Positions 24,450 through 35,691 of a stretch of DNA of 64,000 nt are shown here, in pieces (position 1 is the first letter of the stretch; every line of letters begins with the position of its first letter). The notes below the pieces were generated by a model, which searched no databases, had not been told where the DNA came from, and worked only from the letters and a program-made list of their open reading frames with translations. This stretch comes from Lethocerus indicus (Eukaryota; Arthropoda; Insecta; Hemiptera; Belostomatidae), in the NCBI GenBank assembly GCA_019843655.1, contig JACDQD010000102.1, positions 2,241,501 through 2,305,500 of the forward strand, in the 5' to 3' direction. The position numbers and the translations under genes were made by a program.

Positions 24450-25050
24450 TTGCAAATTTCAACCCACCTGTTGATTCGCCGGTACTGAAATCCTAGGCCA
24501 GACTCGTGCGAAAAGTTTCCTGAACAAAACTGAACACTTCCCGAAAGCTTAAAAGAAACTTACAACTTACTAAGAAAACGATTTCAACATAATGGTTCTC
24601 GAAAATTAGCTTCAGCCGGAAGCATTTTGAACTAGGAGTTGCCACCTCTCCTTGTTTTATGTCTCTAATTGGATGTTCGGTTAATATGTCGAGGAGCCCG
24701 TAAATTGTACTCGATGTTTTATTGAAAATATAAATTTAAAATTTTTATCTCGAAACACTCTCAAATTAATTATTTATATGAATCCCTTGGATAAGAATAC
24801 GTAATGTTAACATGGACTAACCAAGAATTTGAAACTATGTTGCTAGGCCTGGCTCTTCTAGTAACTGATCTTATTGCATCATAATGGCCGTTTGAGTATT
24901 TCTCGGTAAAAATTTTTTTATTATAAATTTCGTTTTATAGTGTTTAAACAAGTGCAAAGTGTAGTTTTGTTACAATTATGTTGATAGTGCTGGTACGATG
25001 TTACACCACTAACCGACACGCGTAAGTACTATTTTAATGTATTACTACTA
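24450..25050. promoter_or_regulatory. CG-containing block, probable bidirectional promoter
   Basis: CG dinucleotides return here inside an otherwise CG-depleted 14-kb region. Strong splice donors leave in both directions: CAG/gtgggt on - at 24468 and CACGC/gtaagt on + at 25021. A GGCCATTAT-type (YY1/PHO-like) site occurs on - near 24880-24890. Mosaic-methylated insect genomes typically keep CG at unmethylated promoters, so a divergent promoter is the simplest reading. Confidence 0.5.
24978..25021 (+). CDS. Gene B: candidate first coding exon
   Basis: ATG in context caattATG, 14 codons (MLIVLVRCYTTNRH) plus two bases, then a strong GTAAGT donor after CACGC. It lies in the CG-containing block, consistent with a promoter-proximal exon. 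The continuation is unknown. One phase-compatible acceptor at 25260 would add AASLDILTMGGG and stop at 25297, giving only 26 residues. The real second exon may lie further right, antisense to gene 2. The family is not recognised. Confidence 0.35.
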
Positions 25051-25260
25051 TTAGAATATAACTGAATGTTCTGACCGGAATCATTAGCCGTTCTGTAACT
25101 GTTAAAATTAAAGGAGGGGCCACAAATTTCAAGGGTGGTTCTGACCCCCTCTCTCTCCACAACACTACACAATTCATATTATATTACTAAGTATTGGAAG
25201 CAGTGTTATTTAACACTCTTATTGTTTAATGCTAATTCGCCTTTCTCTTTGAATAAATAG

Positions 25261-25297
25261 GGCTTCATTGGATATTCTGACAATGGGGGGGGGATAA
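25261..25297 (+). CDS. Gene B: possible second exon
   Basis: A pyrimidine tract (cctttctcttt) then aataaatag precedes it. It is phase-compatible with the exon ending at 25021, but stops after 12 codons in a G-run. This could be a coincidence of AT-rich sequence. Confidence 0.18.
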
Positions 25298-25384
25298 TTA
25301 AAAGGGATATCAGCAAATAAATTAAGGGAACTGGCATCCATAAATAGTTGAAAAGGAATTAGGAATATTAATAAATAAAATATA

Positions 25385-28300
25385 TTTGTGTTTAAATAAG
25401 TTTATTGCAACAGTAGGACAGGAATGATTGAGCTCACTTGTAAACTGTTTAATTAACATATCAAAAGTGAATACAGGTCTCACAATACAAGTGATTTGTG
25501 TTAGCTTTCACAAAAATAAATTAGACTCCATGCTAGACATAACAACACTTTATGTTAAACAACACTTTATATAAATTCATAATAGATCCAATATTAACTA
25601 TCCTACACAATACTGAGTCAGTAAATAAATTCATTATCAAAATAATCAGTACTAGCAATCTGATAATTGTTTTTCATTTGTAAATTGCTAATGAATACCT
25701 GACCCAGCAATACAATTTAACACTGCAATAAGAGAAATGAATTTACGCATAAACAGTACTTAATTTAATAAACAGATCTAGAAAACTAGTTTTGCTCCCC
25801 TTACCCATTAATATACATTGGATACAATTAAAATTTAAACTAACTGAGACAAAGTTTGCAAAATAGTTTATTTACAACATGCAGTAGTATTAAATGCAAC
25901 TTATCAGTCCATTAGGAAAAACCTAATACCTTGAAATCCATAATCTATATTTTTTCAGGAAATGTAAATAAACTCTAGACCCAATAGCACTAGCATTTAC
26001 CACCACAATTAGAAGCTTATTATTCTCAGTATAGTACATAAATGGCCTGTACATATTTACAGATGGAAAGATTCATATACTGTTTTAACATTTCTATCTA
26101 ATTACAAATTATTTGAAATTTTAGATCTGCTTTAGCCTTTAAAGATTACATATATGCAGTAGGGAAATAATGTTGATAGTTGAAATTAAGGGAACGTATT
26201 TAAGAAATTTGATGTCTTATAAACTTTGATTTAATGAATTTAACCTTCCAAAATTGTTTACATGTGAACAAAACTGACTAATTTCAATAAATTATCCTAT
26301 AACAAATGCTTATTACGTTACAAAGTTTATCTGATTCTTGTTAAATATTTCAGATAATGTGGTAGGGGGTTTTCATGGTTACAAACAGAACTAATAAAAT
26401 CTTAAAATAATTATTAAAATAAATTATATTAACTTAAACAAAAATTAGGGTCTATACCACTCTATTATATCACAATAATATGTATATAAAAAATTTTCAG
26501 ACAAAACCTTTATTTACTACAAGAAAAAGAAATTAACACACTGATAACCACCATAAAAAATCACCTACAGAATGTACATTAAAGACTAGTTATTGAAAAA
26601 ATTAAAGTTCAATAATTCATAATTTAATAATGTACATTCTTCAAATGCTCATGTACGCACAGAATGAGGAAATAACATATTTTTTTAAATATGGGTGGCA
26701 ATCAATGTATTTAACATCCAACATATCAGGAACTTCTAAAACATTCTTACAAATCAGTTGACAGCTGTCATATAATTGTGATTAACTTAAATTTGCGAAA
26801 AGAAATATTTAGATACAATTCAATTTCGAAATATCATTTTAGAAATTATAGCAAATACTTGTGAATATTTTGATGAATAAGTAAAATAATAAATCAATAC
26901 TATTTTGTCATTTAAAATAAATATATAAATTTATAAAAACTTTGAAACTATAATTGTTTTATAAAATATATTATATCAAATACAAATTTGTTTCAAGTAC
27001 AACAAAATTTAAATCATATTAAATGTATACATAAAACAATTAGTACATATTTTAAAGAAACTCAGTGTAAACTGCAAATAAATCAACAGTATATATTACA
27101 TGATAAATATGTCTCTATAACTCAACAATTATTGAGTTTTTAGTCTAAGAAATAACTAAATTTTATTCATTCTTCAACCTGTTTCTAAGGTAGTTTATAT
27201 TACCTTTCTCACTATAAAAGCCACACAACTTTATAAAAATAAGTAAAATAAAATTTTAAGACACCATAGCTTCAGCATCACTTTTTATTGAAAAAAAGTT
27301 AATAAACACTGAAAATGTTAACTTAAGCATATACTAATGCCCTTAGTACATACAAGTTTCAACTTGACTTAAAATGATAAATTATTTAATAAATAATATT
27401 TAATAAATTATATAAAACAATATTATAGCTCAATATGCTAAAATACATAAACATGCTAAATCAATTTTGAAGACACATCATATTCACAAGTTAAAATAAA
27501 TATAGTTTAAACTTAGAGAAAAAAGAACATTAAAAAAGACTTACCTGAAAATACATCAAAATTTTGTGCTATTGAATAAATTCTCTTTTAATAAGAATAT
27601 ATTTAAAATATTTCACCAATATAGGAAATAATTAAAATATCCAAAATACTACAATTGTTCTCTTATTAAATATTAATTTTTATACATATATTATAATCTA
27701 TCACTTTTACCAGAGAAATTTGAAATCCAATCATATCACAAGTATTCATGATTACTGAATACCTCTTATGCTGAGTTTGGGATAACAAAATTACATATAC
27801 TTCAAGGGCCCCATATTTCATCACAATTGCACAAATGCCTAATTTCTGATGCCACAAAGTAGAATGAGGCAATAACTGAGGATATGCAAATGTGAATTTG
27901 CAATATTTATGGTGCGATTAAAACAGCACAATCATTTAATTGCACAAGTTAAAATGCCGCTGGCATCATTATTATTAATGCATCTAATGCACTGGACTTT
28001 TGAAACATCAGTGTGAGAAATAAATTAAACTGTTACATATATTAAAATAAAGTTTGCAATTGAAATGATGTGAGTATAATATGTGTAAAATGCACTTCAA
28101 TGCAAATTTTTTTACTATTAAAATAAAATACTAAATTTGTGTGATATACAAAAAAAGGAACCAATCTTTCTTATAGAGAATCATCTGAATGGCTAATAAC
28201 TGCAACAGCACCACAAATTATTAGTAAATACTTTTTTGCACCATTATTCTTTTCCAAAAGAAACTATTTGATTGTTATTAAAAGTGAAACAAGCAGAAGA

Positions 28301-29889
28301 AAACAATGGACAAAAAAGAAGTATACTATAAAATTATGCGGTATTATTTCTAAAAACATTAACACAGTGAAGTGATAATAAGAAAACCGCAAAAACTAGA
28401 TTAAAAAAAATCATTAGAAAGGACGGTATATTTGGTTCACAGAAGATAAAAAAAAGGAAATTAAAGGCTAGAATATAAACTTAATATAATAAAATAATAA
28501 AAATGAAAACAATCAAACTATAAGTTTATAACTCAAAATCACCTATTTAATGCTTTATTTAAATAGGCAAAATATTATAAAGAGGCAAATTCACAATATA
28601 ACTCTAAACTACAGGCATCTTATGCTCACAGTCTGAACCATTTCATGAAATATGCACAAATATATTCCTATATTTATGTTTATATATTTTTTTAATTTAT
28701 AATAAATTATATATTCTATATAGCTCAGATCCATACATAAAAGGGCCAGATATTTTTTTAAAATGTTGATAAAAAAATATTACATAACTAACAATTATGT
28801 AAAGCACACAATACCTTAGGAATGTTATTTACTACAGCGATGAGAAAAATTATGTCAGTCATAGGTAGGGCCCACTACCTGCATGTGCAAAGCTAGTCAA
28901 ATTTTATTTAGAAAAACCTTTTATATTGGAATTAGATTTTGACGGTCTTTAACAAAATAAAGTAATATCTAATTGCACAAAAATTAGATGAAAGTCCAGA
29001 TTTGTAAAAGTATTATTTATTTATTTTTTTGTATTTGTGCTGTTTAGACTAGTTTCAGACGTCACAACAGGACGTGTCACAAATTTCATTAAAAAACTAC
29101 TACAAAAATTTAGGTACATGATATTAGATTTGGGCTTCAATTGCAATAAGGGAATATTATTAATGTATTATTAATCCCTCCTTGCACTTTTAAATAGGGA
29201 AATGTCAAAAACCCAACTCAACAGAAAAAAGATTAAATTATATATTAAAGTATGCTCGCATAAAATCTTATGAAATTCACAATAAAAGGGAATAAATTTT
29301 CAACGTAATGAGTAATTTTCAATAATTAGTATGGGGAAATGCTAGAATTGTCATAAAGTTCTAAAGATACTTAATACTATCAATTATTTTGAAAATGAAT
29401 TGAAAAATAAATACATATTGACATTTTCATTATGCCAATAAGGATAAAATCTTCAATTAATTTCTAAGAATGAGTATATAATTATTTTAACTTTCAATGT
29501 TTTATTAGTTTGATGCTTGGGATGAAAATTCTAATACTGTTACATACACAATTTATTATGAAATAAAAATTTATCTTCCTAAATTAAATTCTTATTTTTG
29601 TAATAAAAAATAAAATTCATATTTGTTAACTGAATCAATAAGCTTTGGTTAGGTACAAAGGACTTTTTTTGTTGAGTTAAATGATTATATTTCTATTTTT
29701 GCCAATGATGAATAACTAACTTGCAATTTTGAAAATGTATGCTTACTTACATGTTAATCCTCGCTCAAATTAAGACACAAATAGAATAAACCATTCTTGC
29801 AACCTTCTGTACTCTCCTGAGACAGAAGCAATGGAGATAAAATTATTCTAACCACCTTTATACCTTCTCCAAGAACTGGTTGAGTTGTA
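25385..29889 (-). other. Probable long 3'UTR of gene 2
   Basis: About 4.5 kb of very AT-rich, CG-poor sequence after the TAA at 29890-29892, with no supported exon on either strand. Several - strand AATAAA sites exist. The last before the CG-containing promoter block is at 25401-25406. The uniform CG depletion up to that point suggests it belongs to the same transcribed, germline-methylated unit. The 68-codon - strand frame at 27666-27872 looks accidental. Confidence 0.4.
25401..25406 (-). terminator. Candidate distal poly(A) signal of gene 2
   Basis: AATAAA on the - strand, in sequence just left of which CG content begins to rise towards the 24.45-25.05 kb block. Nearer AATAAA sites (for example about 29550) could give shorter 3'UTRs. 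Confidence 0.35.
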
Positions 29890-30088
29890 TTAATACAGCT
29901 GGATTTCAGTGGGAAGATCAGTTTCGCTTGCAAATGAAGACTGAAGGGAATTAGTAAAAGTTGAACGCTGGTAATATAATGATGAAGCAGAAGTGTGCAG
30001 GGAAGGAGTAATTTCATCATGAGTTGCTAAAGGGGCTTCAAGTTTCTGAGGCTCACAGCAAGATGGTTCACCCAAAATTTCCTTTATG
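29890..30088 (-). CDS. Gene 2, alternative last coding exon (long C-terminus)
   Basis: Acceptor tttgtttag, phase 2, the same as the cassette exon. Joined to exon 2 it reads Cys then IKEILGEPSCCEPQKLEAPL and a Ser/Thr-rich stretch (SASSLYYQRS, TNSLQSSFAS) ending ETDLPTEIQLY at TAA 29890-29892, 66 residues in all. It is richer in G+C than its flanks. The CC pair and Tyr-Tyr could be modification sites (inference). When the cassette is included, this exon becomes 3'UTR. Confidence 0.75.
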
Positions 30089-33000
30089 CTAAACAAATTT
30101 ATCAGTCAGTTTATTTATTCAGTTTTTGATATTTCCCAAAGTACACAGAAAAAACCTAAATCTTACTTTGGGGAAACTTGTCAATATGAATGACTGCACA
30201 CTGACAGCATTTTAAACTGAAATGTAGGCATCAAAAAGTTCATTTTAAAACTACAAAAAAGTACTGCTAAGCTATAAATTTAAATAATCATTCATTTAAT
30301 AGTTTTTACTTTTTATTTGCACTAATATTTTGCTATTAATAACTACCATAAAATATTTTAAAGAATTTTACCTAACAATAACCTGACACTTATTCACTTT
30401 AAAATAAATTTTATTTACACATCCAATAAATATGTTATCTAATCTAAGCAGTATAACTAGAAAGTTATTTCATGAATTTCCTAAAGCCATGTTCTAAATT
30501 TAGAGGTGCAAAATTTAGAACTGAAGGAAGGTATTTATTTCTAGAAGAAAAGTCTAGCTATAACATCTAATATTACAGAACAGCAGAAAAGGTAGATCAA
30601 ATGGGACAGTAGTAATTTAAATATTTGATAAAACATAGTAATATATATTGTTTTAAAATATTAAAATATTTATGTAGTTGGAACTAATGTAAATTCTATA
30701 TTCAATGCTTAACAACCTAAAAGTGAAAAAGTATAAGAAATTATTTTAAAATCTTTTAAAATGTTACTCAAGAACGATTAATCTTGTTTTGAGAGCTGTT
30801 CATTATTTGCTTCCATTCACATGTAATGGAGGCAAATATTTATACTGAATATTAGGTAGACAAATATATAACTTCTTTTAATAAGTAAATAAATAATAAA
30901 AGTAAACATCTTGTAGAGGATGAGGTTATGATAACTAGTTCAAATAAAAAAAAAATTAAAATGTAAAATCTTAAAACATTGCCATGTTTTAATAGAATAT
31001 AATTAAAAATGAAATCTTTTATTAAAACTGAGAATATTATGGTCATATAATGACCACATCTTATACCTGTAGACATATACTCTCTGTTGGTGCTAAATCC
31101 TGTAATGTGTGTAAGATTTATTAAACTCATTCTACAAGACAGACTAAAGGTAAATGGAAAGGGTAAAGAGGTTGGCCTGATAGCAGTTTTTTGATACAAA
31201 TACTGGTACAAACAACATAGGACATGAGGGTTACCTGTTTTAGTTTAAGCTTCTTCATTATGGCTCAATGGTCTCAATACTATTCTTGGATCTGATTCGA
31301 GCATGCGTTCACTCTCTTCGTTGCTAAAACAACACCAAACATGCACATCACACACGAACATATGTTAGGACATCTAGGTAGAAACAAGAGTTAAATGAAC
31401 TAATAAATATTTTAAATAAAATTAGAAGGTTCATCTACAATTTAGGACATGGGTAACTGTCTATGAATTCTTTAAATTTAAGTCTAATGTGTAAATATTT
31501 GTACTCTATCTCTAACTAAACTTTCCTCCTAAAATTCTAATACTATGAACTAATTCCTTTATAATTATTTGATGAAGGAGTAAAGTAGAATATATTTTAC
31601 TCTGACCAAACACATCAAGGAAGCCTGTCCAGTTTAAATAATAAAATGTATCATGTGCTATTATTTAACATAATAATTAGAGGAATCCTACATAAAAGCA
31701 TACTTACAAAGTTAGTAATAAAAGCCACAGAAATATAAAATTATTTAAAAATTGCTATTTATCAATTGCTAAAATAAAAATAAAATGAAAAGAAAGCTAG
31801 TATAAACATTTTGATTGCCTGTTTTGTGGATTTGAATAAATTCAAGTCATTGACATCCTCCTTTGGTTACATTGGATATAAAAATCTTGTGCACTTAAAA
31901 AAAGAAACAAAGTTGAATCAAGTATAAAACTATTTTTTTATATATATTTAATATATTTATGATACATTATATAAATATTAGATTATATATTAGTATGCAA
32001 ATATCAGAACATAATAAAAATAATTTTTACATTAATAATTTTGGAATTACCTAACTAGATCATTTATATCATTTATAATCATTTAGGATCATAGTAATAT
32101 AATGAAATTAAAAGCTCATTTATTTTTAAAATATGTTGAAGTTTTTGTTCCTAAGAAAATGAATATGAAATGGTATACCAGGCTACAATGAATGCATATC
32201 ATTATACTGTTCATTTATGAATAAATCAAAGAGAATTAGTTTGCCTCACATAAAAGTTTACAAATATGAATGAGTATGTAATTAATCTCTATTGGCAAGG
32301 GCAAAAGAATTAAGTTATTAGGTGGTATAGGTTGACAGAGCAATAAATAGGTTTGGACTCTGTCATGAAATTACTGTTGTGTAACTTGTATATCCCACCT
32401 CTGGTTATCAAAATATTGAATGACCTCAGAAATTGTTTCATCCTTTTACAAGTATAATACCCAAAAAATATTAAAAACCTGGTGACCTTCAGGGGACACA
32501 TTTCTAGAAGTCAAGATCGACTTTCCTTATATAAATACTAGTCTGAGAACAGGAAATAAGTTCAGACAAAAGATATTCTGTTAGCAATTTCAGACTTTAT
32601 TTCTTTTACTAGTATGATTATTACCTAGTGAAATTTTAAACACTCACTAAAAATAGTATAGAAACAGATTCATTATTAAAGTAATATATTAAGAAATTCA
32701 AGGCATACTTCTATAACTAAAATCTATCTGTTCATTAAATATAAAACTTTTTTTAATAAATACTTATTATTTACTGTTATTGCAACACATTATCTTAAAC
32801 AAAATACATTAACCAGATGGTGTATAGAATAATTTAATCAAGGTTTATTTTTAGTCCCCTTGTCACTTGAGTTCGATACCACTCCTAATAGATTTAAGGA
32901 TAATGTAAATTTACTATTAAACACAAGGGTCAAAGATTCAATTCTTAACTGAAAGCATAATAAAATCAACTTGAAAGGATAAAAGAAAAATCCAACAATA

Positions 33001-35691
33001 AATATGCAGGAGAACAAAATGCATGTGTATTATCTTTGAAAACTGACATGTTTTTATAATATACAAATATATCTTGATATTTTATATATTCAGAAAGGGA
33101 TCATATAAAAGTTCAGATTATCACCACAGTTATATTTCCTGTCACTTCTTCATGTGAGGCTAGGCTGATTTTGATTTGCTTTTTATTCAATTAATAGTCA
33201 GTGGGTTCTGTTATTAGCATTAGTAACACTAGTAACACCCAGTTCCAAAGAGATGTGACATGTTTAATAATACCTTCACTGTAATATTAATTAAATAATA
33301 GAAATGATGAACACCTTTAGGTGGACTAGTCGCAGGTACAAATTTCACAGGTGATAATGCTTTTTACAATCAGTTTTTTCATTTATATAAAAGCAAACAA
33401 GTTTGTAAGTGCATTTATTTTCACCATTGGGATAGGAGAATTCATGCATACATAAGGCCCAGTCCAGTGAGTTCTGACAGGGTCTTATTTTAAACACGAA
33501 AATTTAAAAAAAAAGTGACTCACCACTCCTTGTTGTCACTGGCCATGAGCTTGTGCGTCTCCTCTTGTTCAGAGGCTGCTGGTGGCTGGTAGGCTATCTC
33601 CGATACAGGTCCATACTGGGCAGTCACCAACAAATCCGTTGATGGATTCAGTGTCAGTATCTAAACGGCAGCACAAACATCACGCATCCGACTCAACCAA
33701 CAATATAACAAAAAAATAAAAACTGAACACAAAATTGGATAGGGAGGTGGGAAAAAAAGCCAATTGGGAAAAATAAAAAAAAATGAATAAGTACAAATAA
33801 TTTTGCTTAGGTTTCTTAGACTTTGCTGTTTGTCTGGCAAAAAATCATTTTTTTATATGAGCAAAACATTTATCATAATCTTAAAATCATTCCTTACTAT
33901 GCACTGTTTTAATGTTATGTAATTTTATACACAATTTTACTGTCAATTATTAAAAGCCAGTATACAGAACAAAACTCATTTTTTGAGTACTAAATACATG
34001 CACATCTAGATACTGGAATATAGGAGTGTCTATGTATTTATTGAAGGTGACACCTGCTAAAATAATTATATGCTAAATAGCAATATTTTAAGAAAAAATT
34101 GAGATCTTTTAATAAAAATATTAAATAGTCAGGAAAAAATATGTTATTCCACATTTCTATTTACAAAAGAGTAGATAAATGCCACCTCTGTTTACAGTAT
34201 TCTTACAAACCAATATAAAATCTACAGGAACAATTTAACTAATAAGATAAAAATGTTGTGCTGAGTTACATATTAAAGAATGAAAATATCAAACAGAAAA
34301 TAACATGTTTTCATAAAATGATAAGTAAATGCTACATAAAATTTTAAAGAGAAACCAGACAAATGGCAAATACTTATGAAAATAACTAAATGAAATAAAA
34401 TAATTGATTACGTGATGCTGTGCAGTGTTTGTGCCCCAATGTGTTAACAATTTATAATAAAGCATGGTGTGAAGAACTGTTCAGTTCAATTAACACCAAT
34501 AATAAACACACAGATTGACTGTGTAAATGAGTTGGCATATTTCTATACTTAGAAATCTATTAATAAAAAAATATTTTTAACTTCTTATGACATCAAACTA
34601 CTCAGTCTAAACTCTCCATTCACATTTAGTTTTATTTGATGGTGTGCCAAATATGAATGAGTGAATTTGAGGGTGTATAAATTTTTGTTACCATTAGACA
34701 ATAAACTCCCTCATAACTGAGCCAGAACTCTTTATCAAAAATATATTAATTATGGTGAGGTTGTTGTCCTGTCACAATGAAAGTGATTAAATAAGAAGAG
34801 AAGAAATGGAAATTCTTTTTCTTATACTGCCCTGAAGAATAACCAATCTTTTGAATAACAATTATAAAGAAAATTAAGTATTTATCATTGGAATTTATTT
34901 TGCTTTAGTAGTAAATATATAATATTCTATTGATATTTGAATTTTAAGTCAACAAACTGTAAAGTGAAAGAAAATTTAAATTTCATATTCTAAACATGAG
35001 GAGTTATGTTGACAAAGGAATGATTTCTCTTCAAAGGATGCAACAATGTCAAACAGATGTTTACAAAAAAATGATTAGGTCATTCGTACTTAGATTATAA
35101 TTTGTCTAAACATTTCTTCAGTTTTTGTTATATGATTATAACATAAGTTAATGACTACAAATAAATCATGCTAATCTAACATATGTTCATTTAAAATATA
35201 TTTTTGGATCATTAATAACAAAATAATTCAAGTTAAGAAACTAGCATAGGAGAACTCACCTGTCCGTTACTCGCTTGATTGTCTAGTTGCCTTGCAAGTC
35301 GTTCTTCTTTTGAGGGGAAACAAGGGCAACCTTTGCGTCTCCTTACAAGCCGCACATACACGCTCAATAGGAGTATCCCTATTAAAATCAAAAGGGCACC
35401 CACAATCGTGATCACTAACCCACTCGTGGAAGAATCCTTATTCTCAGATTCCTCGCCACTTTCCACAGGTATTTGCGTCTGATCGGACAGATTGACGGTT
35501 CCCTCAATGACCATTATGAGACCGGCTGTAAATGTGAATATCCCAAGTCCGAGGAGAATCCACTGGAGGCACCTCGGATTGCGAAGACTGTTGCCCACAG
35601 TCTGAGATAGGTAACTCCCGGGTCTTGACCACTCATTCTGTTGTTCGTAGCTCACAGTTGTCGGCTGGTAAACTGGTCCACTGGCTGGCAT
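29890..35691 (-). CDS. Gene 2: two-pass membrane protein with alternative C-terminal tails
   Basis: Exons on - strand: 35691-35260, 33660-33524, 31323-31235 (cassette with stop) and 30088-29890. All have GT-AG junctions and consistent phases (0 then 2). The common part is 189 residues: a Pro/Tyr-rich N-terminus, span 1 (about 42-63), a loop of about 27 residues rich in Ser/Glu with an NLS glycosylation sequon at 67-69, span 2 (about 91-113), then a basic RLVRRRKG and a CPC motif (122-124) likely palmitoylated. There is no signal peptide, so both tails are probably cytosolic. Including the cassette gives 215 residues ending SHNEEA. Skipping it gives 255 residues ending PTEIQLY. I recognise no named family. 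Body and introns are CG-depleted. Confidence 0.85.
30089..31234 (-). other. Gene 2 intron 3
   Basis: gtaacc to tttgtttag on the - strand. AT-rich. The long - frame at 30852-31211 (119 codons) is Phe/Ile/Leu-rich and lacks splice support; treated as accidental. Confidence 0.7.
31235..31323 (-). CDS. Gene 2, cassette exon with its own stop (short C-terminus)
   Basis: 89 nt between a good acceptor (gttgttttag) and donor CAG/gtaacc. From phase 2 it reads Cys then NEESERMLESDPRIV and LRPLSHNEEA, stop TAA at 31245-31247, only 10 nt before the donor. The stop is so close to the junction that a downstream exon would not mark the message for decay under the usual 50-nt rule. Length 89 is not a multiple of 3, so skipping versus inclusion changes the end of the protein. 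CG dinucleotides are retained within the exon (GCATGCG region). Confidence 0.75.
31324..33523 (-). other. Gene 2 intron 2
   Basis: gtgagt to ttttag on the - strand. AT-rich, CG-poor. A 63-codon open stretch at 32310-32501 has no splice context. Confidence 0.75.
33524..33660 (-). CDS. Gene 2, exon 2 (cytosolic tail, shared)
   Basis: Acceptor gtttag, then 45 codons plus two bases (TG) before a strong gtgagt donor. It reads ILTLNPSTDLLVTAQYGPVS, EIAYQPPAASEQEE and THKLMASDNKE. The YGPVSEIAYQPP segment echoes the N-terminal GPVYQP and may be a short binding motif for SH2/WW/adaptor proteins (inference only). The exon leaves phase 2, and both downstream acceptors supply C to complete a Cys codon. 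Confidence 0.9.
33661..35259 (-). other. Gene 2 intron 1
   Basis: Starts gtgagt and ends tttag on the - strand. AT-rich, CG-poor. Nothing else recognised. Confidence 0.8.
35260..35691 (-). CDS. Gene 2, first coding exon (both membrane spans)
   Basis: 144 codons from ATG 35691-35689, ending with a perfect CAG/gtgagt donor at 35260. An in-frame TAA lies ten codons before an upstream TTG, so this ATG (context cccgaaATG) is the first usable start. It encodes MPASGPVYQP, a Cys-Leu-Gln-Trp entry into span 1 (LLGLGIFTFTAGLIMVIEG), the Ser/Glu loop, span 2 (GLVITIVGALLILIGILLLS), VRLVRRRKGCPCFPSKEER and a Gln/Asn-rich end. Hydropathy and basic flanks support two spans with the loop outside. CG dinucleotides are kept in this exon, as in the first exons of methylated insect genes. 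Confidence 0.9.

Larger units (their letters stand above)
21085..24600 (-). ncRNA. Gene A: putative spliced - strand transcript with little coding capacity
   Basis: Proposed from splice signals and composition. A first exon would end at 24468 with donor CAG/gtgggt. A second exon would be 23719-23774, with tgcag acceptor and AAG/gtatgt donor. A third would start at 21726 after ctttctag and run to the poly(A) signal at 21107-21112. The only frame surviving the joins starts at the ATG at 23727-23729 and ends at TAG 21639-21641, giving 32 residues beginning MERRRQARYHISGQPLY. No known protein is recognised. The interval is CG-depleted, as gene 2 is, which supports transcription. It may be a long non-coding RNA or encode a micropeptide. 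Further small exons could be missed. Confidence 0.3.

Noticed and set aside
29754..30020. 88-codon - frame overlapping gene 2's last exon
   Set aside because: Shifted reading of the same DNA. The phase required by exon 2 selects the other frame, which ends at 29890.
30852..31211. 119-codon - frame inside gene 2 intron 3
   Set aside because: Lies just after the cassette exon's donor, is strongly hydrophobic from T-rich sequence, and has no acceptor or coding composition.
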